From the NCBI GenBank assembly GCA_029784825.1, contig JAFMAU010000047.1, positions 1 through 15,350 on the forward strand: a stretch of 15,350 nucleotides of DNA. The letters are read 5' to 3'. The number at the start of each line of letters is the position of its first letter. Within the stretch, counting starts at the first letter, position 1. Positions 7,479 through 14,281 of the stretch are shown piece by piece. The position numbers and the translations under genes are program-made. This DNA is from Nitrososphaerota archaeon (GTDB lineage Archaea; Thermoproteota; Nitrososphaeria; Nitrososphaerales; UBA183). The notes under the pieces are model-generated. The model was not told where the DNA came from. It saw only the letters and a program-made list of their open reading frames with translations, and did no database searches.

Positions 7479-8335
7479 CTGCCCGCCCCGGGATCCATGA
7501 ACTCGAGCATGCTCCTTTCCCCCTCGTCTCTGCTCCCCGTCTGGATGAACCTTGTCGCCCTGGCCCTGGCCTCGTCCTGTGAAGGCGTCGATGCCCCAAT
7601 CTTCTCCATCATCTTGAGCGAGTTTTCAACCGCGAACCCCTTGAAATGGTTGTTGAAGTATCCATACGTCTTCTTCACCCTGGCCGCCACCTCCTTCACC
7701 TTCGGGACCCATCCGTCCAGCTCCTTCTCAGAATATCTGTAGTTGTACCAAGGCCTGCTCCCCCTTCCATGCCAACGAATGAACGCGAAATCGGCGGTCA
7801 CCACCGTGTCAGGAGGCAGGAGCGGCTCGTCCACTATGACGTTGGCCACGTTCTTCCCCCTCAGGAACGACCACACTTCTTCCCTGAGCCAGGAGGGATG
7901 TCTGAACTCGACCGCGAAGGCGACGTCCTCTGGGGCCATACCAAGGAACGCCTTCAGGTTCCCGAAATCGGCTTCGTACGAGAAGCTCGGTGGCAGTTGG
8001 AGGAGGACTGGACCTAGCTTCCCCGTAGCCATGAGCGGTTTCAGCAGGCCCAGGAACCTGATGAGGTCTGATTCTACCCCGCGCCCGGGGTCGAGCTTTT
8101 TCTCGTGGGTTATCAGCTGAGGGAGTTTGACCGAGAAGACGAAGCCATCAGGCGAGTGCCTCGCCCACCCAAGCACCATGTCCTTTGAAGGATACGCGTA
8201 AAACGAGGAGTCGACCTCAACTGTCCGATATAGATTCGAATAGTAAGAAAGCTTGTTTGTGGAGGAGTTCGGGTAAAAGACCCCTGTCCACTCCCCATAG
8301 GACCACCCTGAGGTGCCAATGTAGACCTCGGACAA
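7475..8335 (-). CDS. DUF72 (YecE-like) family protein
   Basis: The N-terminal YIGTSGWSYGEWTGVFYP and the downstream VEVDSSFYAYPS, FVFSVKLPQLITH, LLQLPPSF, AVEFRHPSW and YGYFNNHFKGFAVENS are the conserved blocks of DUF72, a TIM-barrel-like family of unknown biochemical function. I place the start at the TTG at 8335 (286 aa). A TATA box centred about 29 nt upstream predicts a leaderless transcript there, and the family core begins three codons later. The longer frame reaching 8419 would add 28 unconserved residues and overlap mptA. The last four bases overlap the start of the NAD kinase-like gene, so the two form an operon, which hints at a shared redox or cofactor role but does not establish one. 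Confidence 0.88.
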   Translation of the reverse strand: MSEVYIGTSGWSYGEWTGVFYPNSSTNKLSYYSNLYRTVEVDSSFYAYPSKDMVLGWARHSPDGFVFSVKLPQLITHEKKLDPGRGVESDLIRFLGLLKPLMATGKLGPVLLQLPPSFSYEADFGNLKAFLGMAPEDVAFAVEFRHPSWLREEVWSFLRGKNVANVIVDEPLLPPDTVVTADFAFIRWHGRGSRPWYNYRYSEKELDGWVPKVKEVAARVKKTYGYFNNHFKGFAVENSLKMMEKIGASTPSQDEARARATRFIQTGSRDEGERSMLEFMDPGAGR

Positions 8336-8360
8336 GCGCGTATGCAGAGACGGAGCTGTC

Positions 8361-8368
8361 GATTTAAG
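8361..8368 (-). promoter_or_regulatory. TATA box of the DUF72-NAD kinase-like operon
   Basis: The minus strand reads CTTAAATC, centred about 29 nt before the TTG at 8335. It lies in the short gap between mptA and the DUF72 gene and supports an internal promoter and a leaderless TTG start. Confidence 0.5.
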
Positions 8369-8382
8369 TCTGGGTGGACTCG

Positions 8383-9129
8383 CTAGAACGACGGCATCCA
8401 GCCGGGTCTCGAGGACCAAGTCGCGATAGCGTCGTGGGCGTGGATCGATTCAAAGCAACGGCCGCTTATGAAGAGGGCATCAGGGAACCTGCTCACGCAC
8501 TCTCTGACGAGGTCCTCCGCGAAGCGAGGGTTCGTCTGGGCCTCAATGATCTTCTTGGCTTCCTCGAGCCGCTTCATGTGCTCTTTTGGAGTGGCGGAGA
8601 AGCATTCTGATATCCGCGAAATCACTTGCATGGAATTCAGCACCTTTTCGCTCTTCAAGACCACCGTCATCTCCGCCCTCTGCATGTGCCCGATACCAAT
8701 CATCTTCTTCGAGCAGGGGCACGCTGTCATCCCGAGCACCACGTATCGGTAGGAAATAGCGCCGCGCTGGGTCGCCCTCAGCGTCACCTTCGCGAACTGG
8801 TCTTCATATGGGAGCTCGAAGCTCGCCGTGACGCTCGAACCTGGCTGCGTCCTGTTCACCTCGCTGCAGATCCATCTCAGCCACTGCTCCATCCCTTTGG
8901 ACCTCCTGCCGTTCGCCGCCTTGACCAGACGGCTCATGTGGACGCCCCTATGCAGCCCGGTTGACGTCTGGACCGTTAGGTCAACCGGCAACGTAAAGTT
9001 GCCAGCTCTGCCTAGCAACCTGTAGTTCGTGATACCTGCGTCTATTGAGAGGCGGGACGACTCGGACTGGACATCGGCTGTGGCGTCTATGAAGTCGAGG
9101 GCGTCTGTTGGCCCTTCTTCGCTCCTCAA
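8383..9129 (-). CDS. mptA: GTP cyclohydrolase MptA/FolE2 type (GCYH-IB)
   Basis: This metal-dependent enzyme opens and rearranges GTP to a dihydroneopterin phosphate, the first step toward preQ0 (archaeosine in tRNA) and pterins. The family block GMTACPCS (133-140) contains the metal-binding cysteine. LHRGVHMSRL (59-68) is the other clear signature, and the GCYH-IB core follows. The length of 248 aa fits archaeal members of about 250-310 aa. The start is the TTG at 9129, with a TATA box about 28 nt upstream that overlaps the queC stop, so a leaderless transcript is likely. It follows queD and queC on the same strand, so precursor supply for archaeosine is the likeliest role. Confidence 0.88.
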   Translation of the reverse strand: MRSEEGPTDALDFIDATADVQSESSRLSIDAGITNYRLLGRAGNFTLPVDLTVQTSTGLHRGVHMSRLVKAANGRRSKGMEQWLRWICSEVNRTQPGSSVTASFELPYEDQFAKVTLRATQRGAISYRYVVLGMTACPCSKKMIGIGHMQRAEMTVVLKSEKVLNSMQVISRISECFSATPKEHMKRLEEAKKIIEAQTNPRFAEDLVRECVSRFPDALFISGRCFESIHAHDAIATWSSRPGWMPSF

Positions 9130-9153
9130 GGACGACCTGAGCGGCGAGTCTTC

Positions 9154-9161
9154 CTTTAAGT
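9154..9161 (-). promoter_or_regulatory. TATA box of mptA overlapping the queC stop codon
   Basis: The minus strand reads ACTTAAAG, preceded by an A-rich GGAAAAT that resembles a BRE. It is centred about 28 nt before the TTG at 9129. mptA can therefore be transcribed independently of queDC. Confidence 0.5.
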
Positions 9162-9803
9162 AATTTTCCTATGCGCGCTTGTAAGCGGGTCTGAAAGTCT
9201 CGCCTCCGAGAACGCCTGGATGCGCGATGCGCAGCCGGCGCAGCTCATGCAGTGCGACTGTCCATCTTTGTGGCAGCTCCATGTGAGCTCGAAGGGCACC
9301 CCCACCGCTGAAGCTAGCTTCAGTACCTCGGCCTTCGTCCTCCGCCTCAGAGGACGGAGTATCTGGAGCCTTTGCCTTCTCAGCCTGACGGAGCCTGCTC
9401 GAAGTGCCCCCTGTAAGCGTGAAAAGAACTCGTCGCTGACATCCTCGAAGACCTTGGCGTCATCCTTGTTGTGCCCCCCCACGATCACCGAAGCTCCGGT
9501 CTCCTCTGCATACGAGGCTGCGAACGAGTAGAATATCGGGTTCCTGAGAGGGATGTAGGTGGGGGGAAGCCCTTCGAACACCGTTTCAGGGATGTCGCTC
9601 GCTTCTCTGAGGTCGGGGAGACGGACGAACCTGTGCTCCCGTAACCCAGCCGCCTCCGCTAACGATCTCGCGGAGCTCAGCTCCCGCTTGGCGATTCCAT
9701 GATATTCGAAGGTGAGAGCACTGATGCGATACTTCGATCTGGTCAGAAACAGCGCGGTGGCGGAATCGATGCCTCCAGAGAGGAGGACTATCGCCTTCTT
9801 CGT
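9156..9803 (-). CDS. queC: 7-cyano-7-deazaguanine (preQ0) synthase QueC with a non-canonical start
   Basis: QueC converts 7-carboxy-7-deazaguanine to preQ0 using ATP and ammonia. The PP-loop SGGIDS is at residues 9-14, and the zinc site near the C-terminus is Cys177, Cys185, Cys188 and Cys191 (C-x7-C-x2-C-x2-C). At 215 aa it has the usual length. The reading frame is intact through the whole family, but it has no ATG, GTG or TTG before an internal GTG at 9581, which would delete the PP-loop. I place the start at the ACG at 9801-9803, exactly where the family has Met (then KKAIVLLSGG). The ATA at 9789-9791, which overlaps the queD TAG as ATAG, is the alternative. The 5' end overlaps queD by 16 nt. 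A sequencing error cannot be excluded. Confidence 0.82.
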   Translation of the reverse strand, partial: TKKAIVLLSGGIDSATALFLTRSKYRISALTFEYHGIAKRELSSARSLAEAAGLREHRFVRLPDLREASDIPETVFEGLPPTYIPLRNPIFYSFAASYAEETGASVIVGGHNKDDAKVFEDVSDEFFSRLQGALRAGSVRLRRQRLQILRPLRRRTKAEVLKLASAVGVPFELTWSCHKDGQSHCMSCAGCASRIQAFSEARLSDPLTSAHRKIT

Positions 9804-10645
9804 CTGTCCCGGGCACCGTCCTGGTGCAGTTTGGCGAGTATGTGGCTCCCCTTGTTGAGCCCCTCGTACACGTAGACGCCGACGGCTGTAACATTCGACG
9901 GCATCTTGGGCGCTATCCTTTCCAGGACCTCCTTTGCGAGGTTCTCGACCGTCGCCTCTCCCTTCATCAATATGGTTGTCTGCGCGGGAGCTTTGATGGC
10001 AAATTCGCCGTGGACCGTCTCGAACATGAGCGAGACACCTTTCGGGTCCATCGCCTTCACGTATTTCTCGTTGATGAAGAGCTTGTGGTCAAGGCTGCGC
10101 ACCGCTTCCCTCACGACCTGCTTTGCCAAGGCGAAGTCGACCACCATGCCTTCGACTGGGCGCCCAATGACCTCGACGAGTACGCTGGTGGTGTGCCCGT
10201 GCATCACCGAACACTTCTCGGTCTTGGGGAGGATGTGCGCGTAATCGAAGCTGAACGATGGATCGTCTAGGAATATGGTCTGGAGCCCCCTCTCCTCCCC
10301 GATCCCGAGGACTCTCACCCCGTGGTCGAACCTGTCGCTCCTGGTGGCTTCCCTCGTTACGACTATGCACTTTGACCCCTTGAGCTCGGCCAGGATCCGC
10401 GCATCAAAGTCTGGCTCGACGAAGACGAGGGTTTCCTTCACCTTGAAGTCTGCGACCAAGCCTTTCGGCCGCTGAAGTGTTACGTTCTCCTGATAAGTTA
10501 CCCCGATGCCGCCAAGTAGGTCTGCAACCAGCTGATGCGTGCTCGACCTTACCGTGCTCCCGCCGCTCCTGTACGCCCTCCGGTAAGCCCCCTCATCCAG
10601 CCGTTTCAGCCTCGGGGCGAGCTTCATGAGAACCTTCTCGCTCAC
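9788..10645 (-). CDS. queD: 6-carboxy-tetrahydropterin synthase QueD with an N-terminal extra domain
   Basis: Residues about 128-278 are a PTPS/QueD domain making 6-carboxy-5,6,7,8-tetrahydropterin from dihydroneopterin triphosphate. Zinc ligands are His137 (FDYAHIL) and His149/His151 (HGH). The catalytic Cys145 sits in C-x3-HGH, which is the QueD arrangement. GMVVDF and LDHKLFIN are also conserved. Residues 1-127 are an added domain: helices, then QLVADLLGGIGVTYQENV, LVADFKV and LVFVEPDF, resembling the alpha-beta pattern of PD-(D/E)XK-like folds but without a clear ExK. At 285 aa it is about twice the usual length. The start is the GTG at 10645, with a TATA box 28 nt upstream (leaderless). 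It is followed by queC. Confidence 0.9.
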   Translation of the reverse strand: MSEKVLMKLAPRLKRLDEGAYRRAYRSGGSTVRSSTHQLVADLLGGIGVTYQENVTLQRPKGLVADFKVKETLVFVEPDFDARILAELKGSKCIVVTREATRSDRFDHGVRVLGIGEERGLQTIFLDDPSFSFDYAHILPKTEKCSVMHGHTTSVLVEVIGRPVEGMVVDFALAKQVVREAVRSLDHKLFINEKYVKAMDPKGVSLMFETVHGEFAIKAPAQTTILMKGEATVENLAKEVLERIAPKMPSNVTAVGVYVYEGLNKGSHILAKLHQDGARDRRRRR

Positions 10646-10669
10646 GCTGGGAAGACGGGAAATGGCTTC

Positions 10670-10677
10670 GTTTATAC
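10670..10677. promoter_or_regulatory. single TATA element shared by queD (-) and tRNA-Gly (+)
   Basis: GTTTATAC lies between the two divergent genes. Its centre is 28-29 nt from both the queD GTG at 10645 and the tRNA first base at 10703, the correct archaeal spacing in both directions. No other TATA-like sequence is visible in the 57-bp gap. The BRE-like flank GGAAACAG is better on the queD side. Confidence 0.5.
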
Positions 10678-10702
10678 TGTTTCCGTCCGAGGGTCTTCGG
10701 GC

Positions 10703-10790
10703 GCGGCCTTGATCCAGTGGTTAGGATAGTGGCTTCCCATTCCCAAGGAGGAGAGAGCCACTCGCCCGGGTCCGAATCCCGGAGGCCGCA
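10703..10790 (+). tRNA. tRNA-Gly(CCC) with a 16-nt intron
   Basis: The acceptor stem GCGGCCT/AGGCCGC (7 bp, discriminator A) and D stem ATCC/GGAT with A14, G18, G19 and A21 are all present. So are the anticodon stem GTGGC/GCCAC and the T stem CCGGG/CCCGG. The anticodon CCC is at 10736-10738 after U33 (10735). The anticodon loop has 23 nt, leaving a 16-nt intron at 10740-10755 between positions 37 and 38. The splice region folds as a canonical bulge-helix-bulge: 4-bp helix TTCC/GGAG, bulges CA|T and AG|A, and an inner 3-bp stem with a CAA loop. CCA is not encoded. The T loop has C at position 55 instead of U, and the variable loop has only 4 nt. Confidence 0.93.
10740..10755 (+). other. tRNA-Gly intron, canonical 37/38 position
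   Basis: This 16-nt insert is removed by archaeal splicing endonuclease. Both cleavage points fall after the second base of a 3-nt bulge (CA|T at the 5' site and AG|A at the 3' site), separated by a 4-bp helix that includes anticodon bases 34 and 35. Confidence 0.85.
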
Positions 10791-10881
10791 CTCATCTCTG
10801 CAGTTTCGCTGTGTTGCAGGGTATCGAAGCCCGCGATGTAGAGTTACTCGCTGAACAACGGGACCTTCCCCTTTGGCCCCA

Positions 10882-11181
10882 CTACGTGCTGGCCAGGAAT
10901 GTGATCCCGTATGCTTCTGCTATCTTCCTTTCCACGCTCTGGGCGGTGACATAGCACGGCTTGGCGCCAACGTCGAAGGCCATGATGAAGAGGCCGATCA
11001 TCTCTTCGACTTGGTTAGAGCCGCGCTGCCGCATGCAGACGATCGACGTCTTTTCTCCACCTGCCTTTTCTGCCAAGAGATCGAACCGATGGACGACCCC
11101 GGACTTCCCGGGCAGGGACGCGTCGAGCCTCACCGTGTATCCCTCCCTCTTCAGGTCTTCGACGAAGCTGTCCAGCGACAT
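10882..11181 (-). CDS. small hypothetical protein, PD-(D/E)XK (Mrr-like) fold suspected
   Basis: This is a protein of about 99 residues. FVEDLKREGYTVRLDAS, then SGVVHRFDLLAEK and TSIVCMRQRG, follow the order seen in Mrr-type and Holliday-junction-type PD-(D/E)XK folds (helix, G-x-x-V, then G/H-x-x-D, then a beta strand). The second acidic/lysine half is CMR instead of an ExK, so the site is probably inactive or the assignment is wrong. The end (FDVGAKPCYVTAQSVERKIAEAYGI) also fits the helix-strand end of such domains. Start options are the ATG at 11181, the TTG at 11184 (GGGAGGG 9 nt upstream) and the GTG at 11211, which overlaps the CBS-gene stop as GTGA. It is an operon partner of the CBS gene; its function is unknown. 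Confidence 0.6.
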   Translation of the reverse strand: MSLDSFVEDLKREGYTVRLDASLPGKSGVVHRFDLLAEKAGGEKTSIVCMRQRGSNQVEEMIGLFIMAFDVGAKPCYVTAQSVERKIAEAYGITFLAST

Positions 11182-11207
11182 CAAGGGTTTCTGCCCTCCC
11201 GCCGGTG

Positions 11208-12065
11208 TCACGGTCGGATGCCCTCGACTATCTTCAACTCTCCCGCCTCCCATGGCTTCATCAAGATATCCCAGGGCGTGACCAAGCCCTTGCCTCCGTC
11301 GACGGTGAGGCAGTTGCCGCTGCCTGGGTCAACGAGTTGTGCCGCCCTACTAATCTGCATGCTGCCGTCCACGTCTACCGCCTCATGATAGCTGACCTCG
11401 CCGAGCGCCGCTTCAAGCATCTCCTCCGGGGACTCCTTCGCCAGGTTCAGCGTGCTTGGGCTGAACAGATGCGCGAGGATTTCTCTGTCGGAGACGAAGC
11501 GGTTCTGGTCCCCCACCCTGACCCGTCTCACCCTCCTGTTGTAGAACTCCCTGGCGACTTCTCTGAGAGTGGCATCGCTGGGAAGCGAGAAAACAGGCGA
11601 AGACGCAAGGTCTCGCACCTGGGAGCGGGTCTCCAACATTCCCTGCTGATACAGCAGGAGGATGTCGGAGAGCGTGATGAGACCGAAAGTTTCGTTCGAC
11701 TCGACGAGTGCATACCCAAACTTCGTCCTTCGGAAGGCTTCGAGTACGCCTTCAAGACCGTCGTCTGACCTCACGCTGTCAAGGAACATGGACGCGTTCT
11801 CGCACGGACGGAAGAGCGTCCTGTAGAGGTCCTTCGGCTTCGCCTCCAGCAGGGCCTTGAGGAGAGGATATCCGGCAAAAGCCATCCACTTCCCGCCTCT
11901 GGTAAGGTACCTTATCCCCCCCTCGGTGCTGGCTATCAGGAGGGCGTCCCTTCGGGGGAGACCGAGGAGTGTCCCCGCGACGACAGCAAGGGTACCCTTC
12001 TCGACTGTCGCGACCGGTCTTCCAAAGGTGGCAGGCATCGCTTCCTGCACCCTGAGCGCCTTCAC
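11208..12065 (-). CDS. CBS-domain protein
   Basis: This 285-aa protein appears to be made of repeated CBS-type units, which bind adenine nucleotides and usually sense energy state. Clear pieces are FGLITLSDILLLY, then the segment VRDLASSPVFSLPSDATLREVAREFYNRRVRRVRV with FVSDREILAHLF, and a final GLVTPWDILMK; the N-terminal 90 residues are a weaker unit. No catalytic domain is attached. I chose the GTG at 12065 because a perfect GGAGG lies 6 nt before it. A GTG at 12107 would add 14 very basic residues. Its stop shares GTGA with a possible start of the next small gene, so the CBS protein probably partners with or controls that product. Confidence 0.75.
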   Translation of the reverse strand: MKALRVQEAMPATFGRPVATVEKGTLAVVAGTLLGLPRRDALLIASTEGGIRYLTRGGKWMAFAGYPLLKALLEAKPKDLYRTLFRPCENASMFLDSVRSDDGLEGVLEAFRRTKFGYALVESNETFGLITLSDILLLYQQGMLETRSQVRDLASSPVFSLPSDATLREVAREFYNRRVRRVRVGDQNRFVSDREILAHLFSPSTLNLAKESPEEMLEAALGEVSYHEAVDVDGSMQISRAAQLVDPGSGNCLTVDGGKGLVTPWDILMKPWEAGELKIVEGIRP

Positions 12066-12355
12066 CGAACGCCTCCTTCGGTCAAACCGCTCGGCCCCCC
12101 TGGCCACAAAGGTTGTGCGGGGAGCAAAATCTCAGTCTGAATGCCAGCCGAAGAGTGGCCGTCGTTCGGTGAAAAGCGCTTCACTGGAAGAGCGGCGCCT
12201 CCATGGCTACCGCGACAGCCAGGGCATCGAGGATAAAGTGGTTTTTTGCGGCATGAGCGGTCACGGCACAAGTCTTCATACCCCGGTCATATAACCGATT
12301 CATCTCCGCTCGAGGAAGCGGCTCCGAGCGTGGAAAGAACCTCTTGTTACCCGGC
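12066..12355. other. intergenic region of about 290 bp with hairpins, no convincing gene
   Basis: A TATA-like GTTATATGA lies on the minus strand near 12287-12296. Downstream of it are inverted repeats TGGCT/AGCCA (about 12204-12221) and GTGAA/TTCAC (about 12169-12184), and a run of six T on the plus strand at 12242-12247. Small ORFs here (for example from the ATG at 12279, 32 codons, minus) have no recognisable features. A small structured RNA is possible. I see no tRNA, C/D box pair or known riboswitch. Confidence 0.3.
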
Positions 12356-13777
12356 CTACCTTTCAGCCCTTCGGCGGACCGCTTCAACCCATGCGAGGGG
12401 AGCTACAACACCAAGGGAGACTACGAGCGTCGCTCCTACGAGCCACGAATGCCCCAGGTATATCGCCCACACGCTGTCAAAATTCCCCGCTCCGAAGTTC
12501 GGCAGTACGTAACTCAGAAAAGGCGAAACGTAGAACGCCGTCGAGGGAGGGACAGCAGTGACGAACGCGGCCATGCCATTGATGACTGAACCGGCTGCGA
12601 ATAGGGCGTAGACAACCCAGATGCCCAACCCCCTCGCCCGCTCTACGACATACCCTGCGGGGAGGATCAGGAACGGAATCGCCGGGACCAGGAACCTCGG
12701 CCCGAAAGACAGGCCCCCGGAGGGGTCGTACCAGGCAGAATATGGTATCACAATCCCCAGGAAGATGGTCAACCAGAGGAGAGTGTCGCCCTTGACCCCC
12801 CTTCTCAGCGAGACAACATATCCGACGACCCCGAGGAACGCGAGCGGCGCAAACGCGAAGACACCGCGGGACAGGCTGGAGAAGTTGAGGGCGAGCCCGT
12901 ATAGCAAGGGGGTGGAGAACTTCCCGAAAACCGACTGGCCGACATAGGCGCTCTCCGTCGTCATGAAGGGGTTGCCGAAGATGGCGAAGTTGTATGCTCC
13001 GATTGCCACCAGGCTCGGCAAAACTCCCATCGCAAACGCCCCGGCGGCCTTCACCGAAGAGACCATCGAGTCACTCTTCTTGATGACCAGGAACGCGAAA
13101 AGGATGGGCACGACTATGGCATCAACGTAGTCGACTGTGAAAGCCAGGCCTGCTGCAAGGCCGCAAGCAAGGGCGGTGATGGCCGCGGAGCCATCGGCAC
13201 GCTCAGCCTTGAGCGCGAAATAGACCGAGGCGAGCACTAGCATCGCAGACACGTCGCTTTGGAAGAAATATGTCGCAAAGGGCCAACTTATGGTAGAGAG
13301 CCCGAACCCTAGTCCAAGGAGTAAGGATGTCGCCCGCCTGAAGTACAGCCCGGCTATCTTGTAGACGAAATACGAGGCGACCGCCCCCATTATGGACACG
13401 AAAGTCCCCGCCCAGAATAGGACCGGACCATACGCCGTATACGATCCGGCCAGAGAGAACCCCACGGCCATGAACGGCAACGCTAGGAATGCGGTGCCCG
13501 GCGCCAGAGCGGAGTAGTTCTGCCCGCCGTAATGGAAGTCATCTACCGTCCACGGAGGGGTGCTGCTTGCTTTTCCCAGAGAGACGGTGTGGTTGGTGAA
13601 AAGTGCGTAATCCAGTTGAGTAAGCGAAGTCGCGTGGTCAGTCGCCCAGACAACGTTCACGCTTATTTCAAAAACGACGAAGACGAACAGAAAAACGACG
13701 AGGCCATCCGTGATGTAACGACCCCAATGAATCCCTGATTCGTTCTTGCCCAAGCGGCAGCCCGTTACATCTTGCAT
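12356..13777 (-). CDS. polytopic membrane protein, GT39/PMT-like glycosyltransferase candidate
   Basis: This 473-aa protein has about 11-12 predicted membrane helices. The first begins near residue 23, followed by a long extracytoplasmic loop (about 45-95) where GT-C glycosyltransferases keep their catalytic acid; TQLDYALF and VDDFHYGG offer candidate Asp residues. A later loop reads YDPSGGLSFGPRFLVPAIPF, a motif common in archaeal PMT-like proteins that transfer sugars from dolichol phosphate. Function is inferred from this layout only. Start: ATG at 13777, but the only TATA box (13788-13795) is just 15 nt upstream, so transcription probably begins near 13765 and translation could start at the TTG at 13753. 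It appears to be a single-gene unit. Confidence 0.65.
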   Translation of the reverse strand: MQDVTGCRLGKNESGIHWGRYITDGLVVFLFVFVVFEISVNVVWATDHATSLTQLDYALFTNHTVSLGKASSTPPWTVDDFHYGGQNYSALAPGTAFLALPFMAVGFSLAGSYTAYGPVLFWAGTFVSIMGAVASYFVYKIAGLYFRRATSLLLGLGFGLSTISWPFATYFFQSDVSAMLVLASVYFALKAERADGSAAITALACGLAAGLAFTVDYVDAIVVPILFAFLVIKKSDSMVSSVKAAGAFAMGVLPSLVAIGAYNFAIFGNPFMTTESAYVGQSVFGKFSTPLLYGLALNFSSLSRGVFAFAPLAFLGVVGYVVSLRRGVKGDTLLWLTIFLGIVIPYSAWYDPSGGLSFGPRFLVPAIPFLILPAGYVVERARGLGIWVVYALFAAGSVINGMAAFVTAVPPSTAFYVSPFLSYVLPNFGAGNFDSVWAIYLGHSWLVGATLVVSLGVVAPLAWVEAVRRRAER

Positions 13778-13787
13778 GCCGCCCGAA

Positions 13788-13795
13788 CTTTAAGG
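13788..13795 (-). promoter_or_regulatory. TATA-like box upstream of the membrane protein
   Basis: The minus strand reads CCTTAAAG. Its centre is only about 15 nt before the ATG at 13777 but about 38 nt before the TTG at 13753, which favours the later start if this box is used. Confidence 0.4.
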
Positions 13796-13816
13796 GTTGG
13801 CGAAGCTCCGGCGCGT

Positions 13817-14281
13817 TCAACCGGAGATCGCTTTCAGTGCTTCGACGGCCTCGGTTATGTGTTGCTTGGGTCTGAGTTGAGAAGAGAAGGCATGTCTCAC
13901 AATCCCCTGCTTATCGATCACGAAGGTCACCCTCCCAGGGACGAGTCCGAAAGATGACTTCGCCCCGTACATCTCCCTGACCTTCCCCCCTACGTCCGCC
14001 AGCAGAGGGAATCTCGCCCCGCACTCCTGCGCGAAACTTCCATGGCTCTCTGCCGAGTCGGAGCTTATCCCCAGAATCTCGGCGCCAAGCTTCAGGATGT
14101 TGTCATAGTTCTCCCCGAATGCCTTCGTCTCCGCTGTACACCCCGCGGTGAAGTCCTTGGGGTAGAAGTAGATGACCACGTTCTTTGAACCCGCGTAGTC
14201 GTGCAGCGAGACCTTCCGCCCTTCCGGGCCCTCCAACGTAAAGTCGGGCGCGCTGTCCCCGACGCTGACTCGACCTGTCAA
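13817..14281 (-). CDS. bcp: peroxiredoxin, Bcp/PrxQ type
   Basis: This thiol peroxidase reduces hydrogen peroxide and organic hydroperoxides. The thioredoxin-fold start GDSAPDFTLEGPEG leads to the active-site motif YPKDFTAGCTAET, with peroxidatic Cys48 and Thr45. ILGISSDSAESHGSFAQE, FPLLAD and GRVTFVIDKQG are further family blocks. At 154 aa it has Bcp length. The PrxQ resolving Cys five residues after Cys48 is absent (position 53 is Lys); the only other cysteine is Cys87 (AQECGARF), so the enzyme is 1-Cys or uses Cys87. The start is the TTG at 14281, nine nt after the stop of the upstream small gene, with which it probably shares a transcript. A GGGACGGG stretch precedes it. Confidence 0.9.
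   Translation of the reverse strand: MTGRVSVGDSAPDFTLEGPEGRKVSLHDYAGSKNVVIYFYPKDFTAGCTAETKAFGENYDNILKLGAEILGISSDSAESHGSFAQECGARFPLLADVGGKVREMYGAKSSFGLVPGRVTFVIDKQGIVRHAFSSQLRPKQHITEAVEALKAISG

Noticed and set aside
9586..9894. Minus-strand open frame of 102 codons covering the queD-queC junction
   Set aside because: It is a third-frame shadow; the real QueC frame with its PP-loop runs through the same bases and the encoded peptide has no family features.
12246..12589. Overlapping plus-strand open frames at the end of the membrane protein gene
   Set aside because: They are antisense to the 473-aa gene and the upstream gap, with arginine/serine-rich translations typical of shadow frames.
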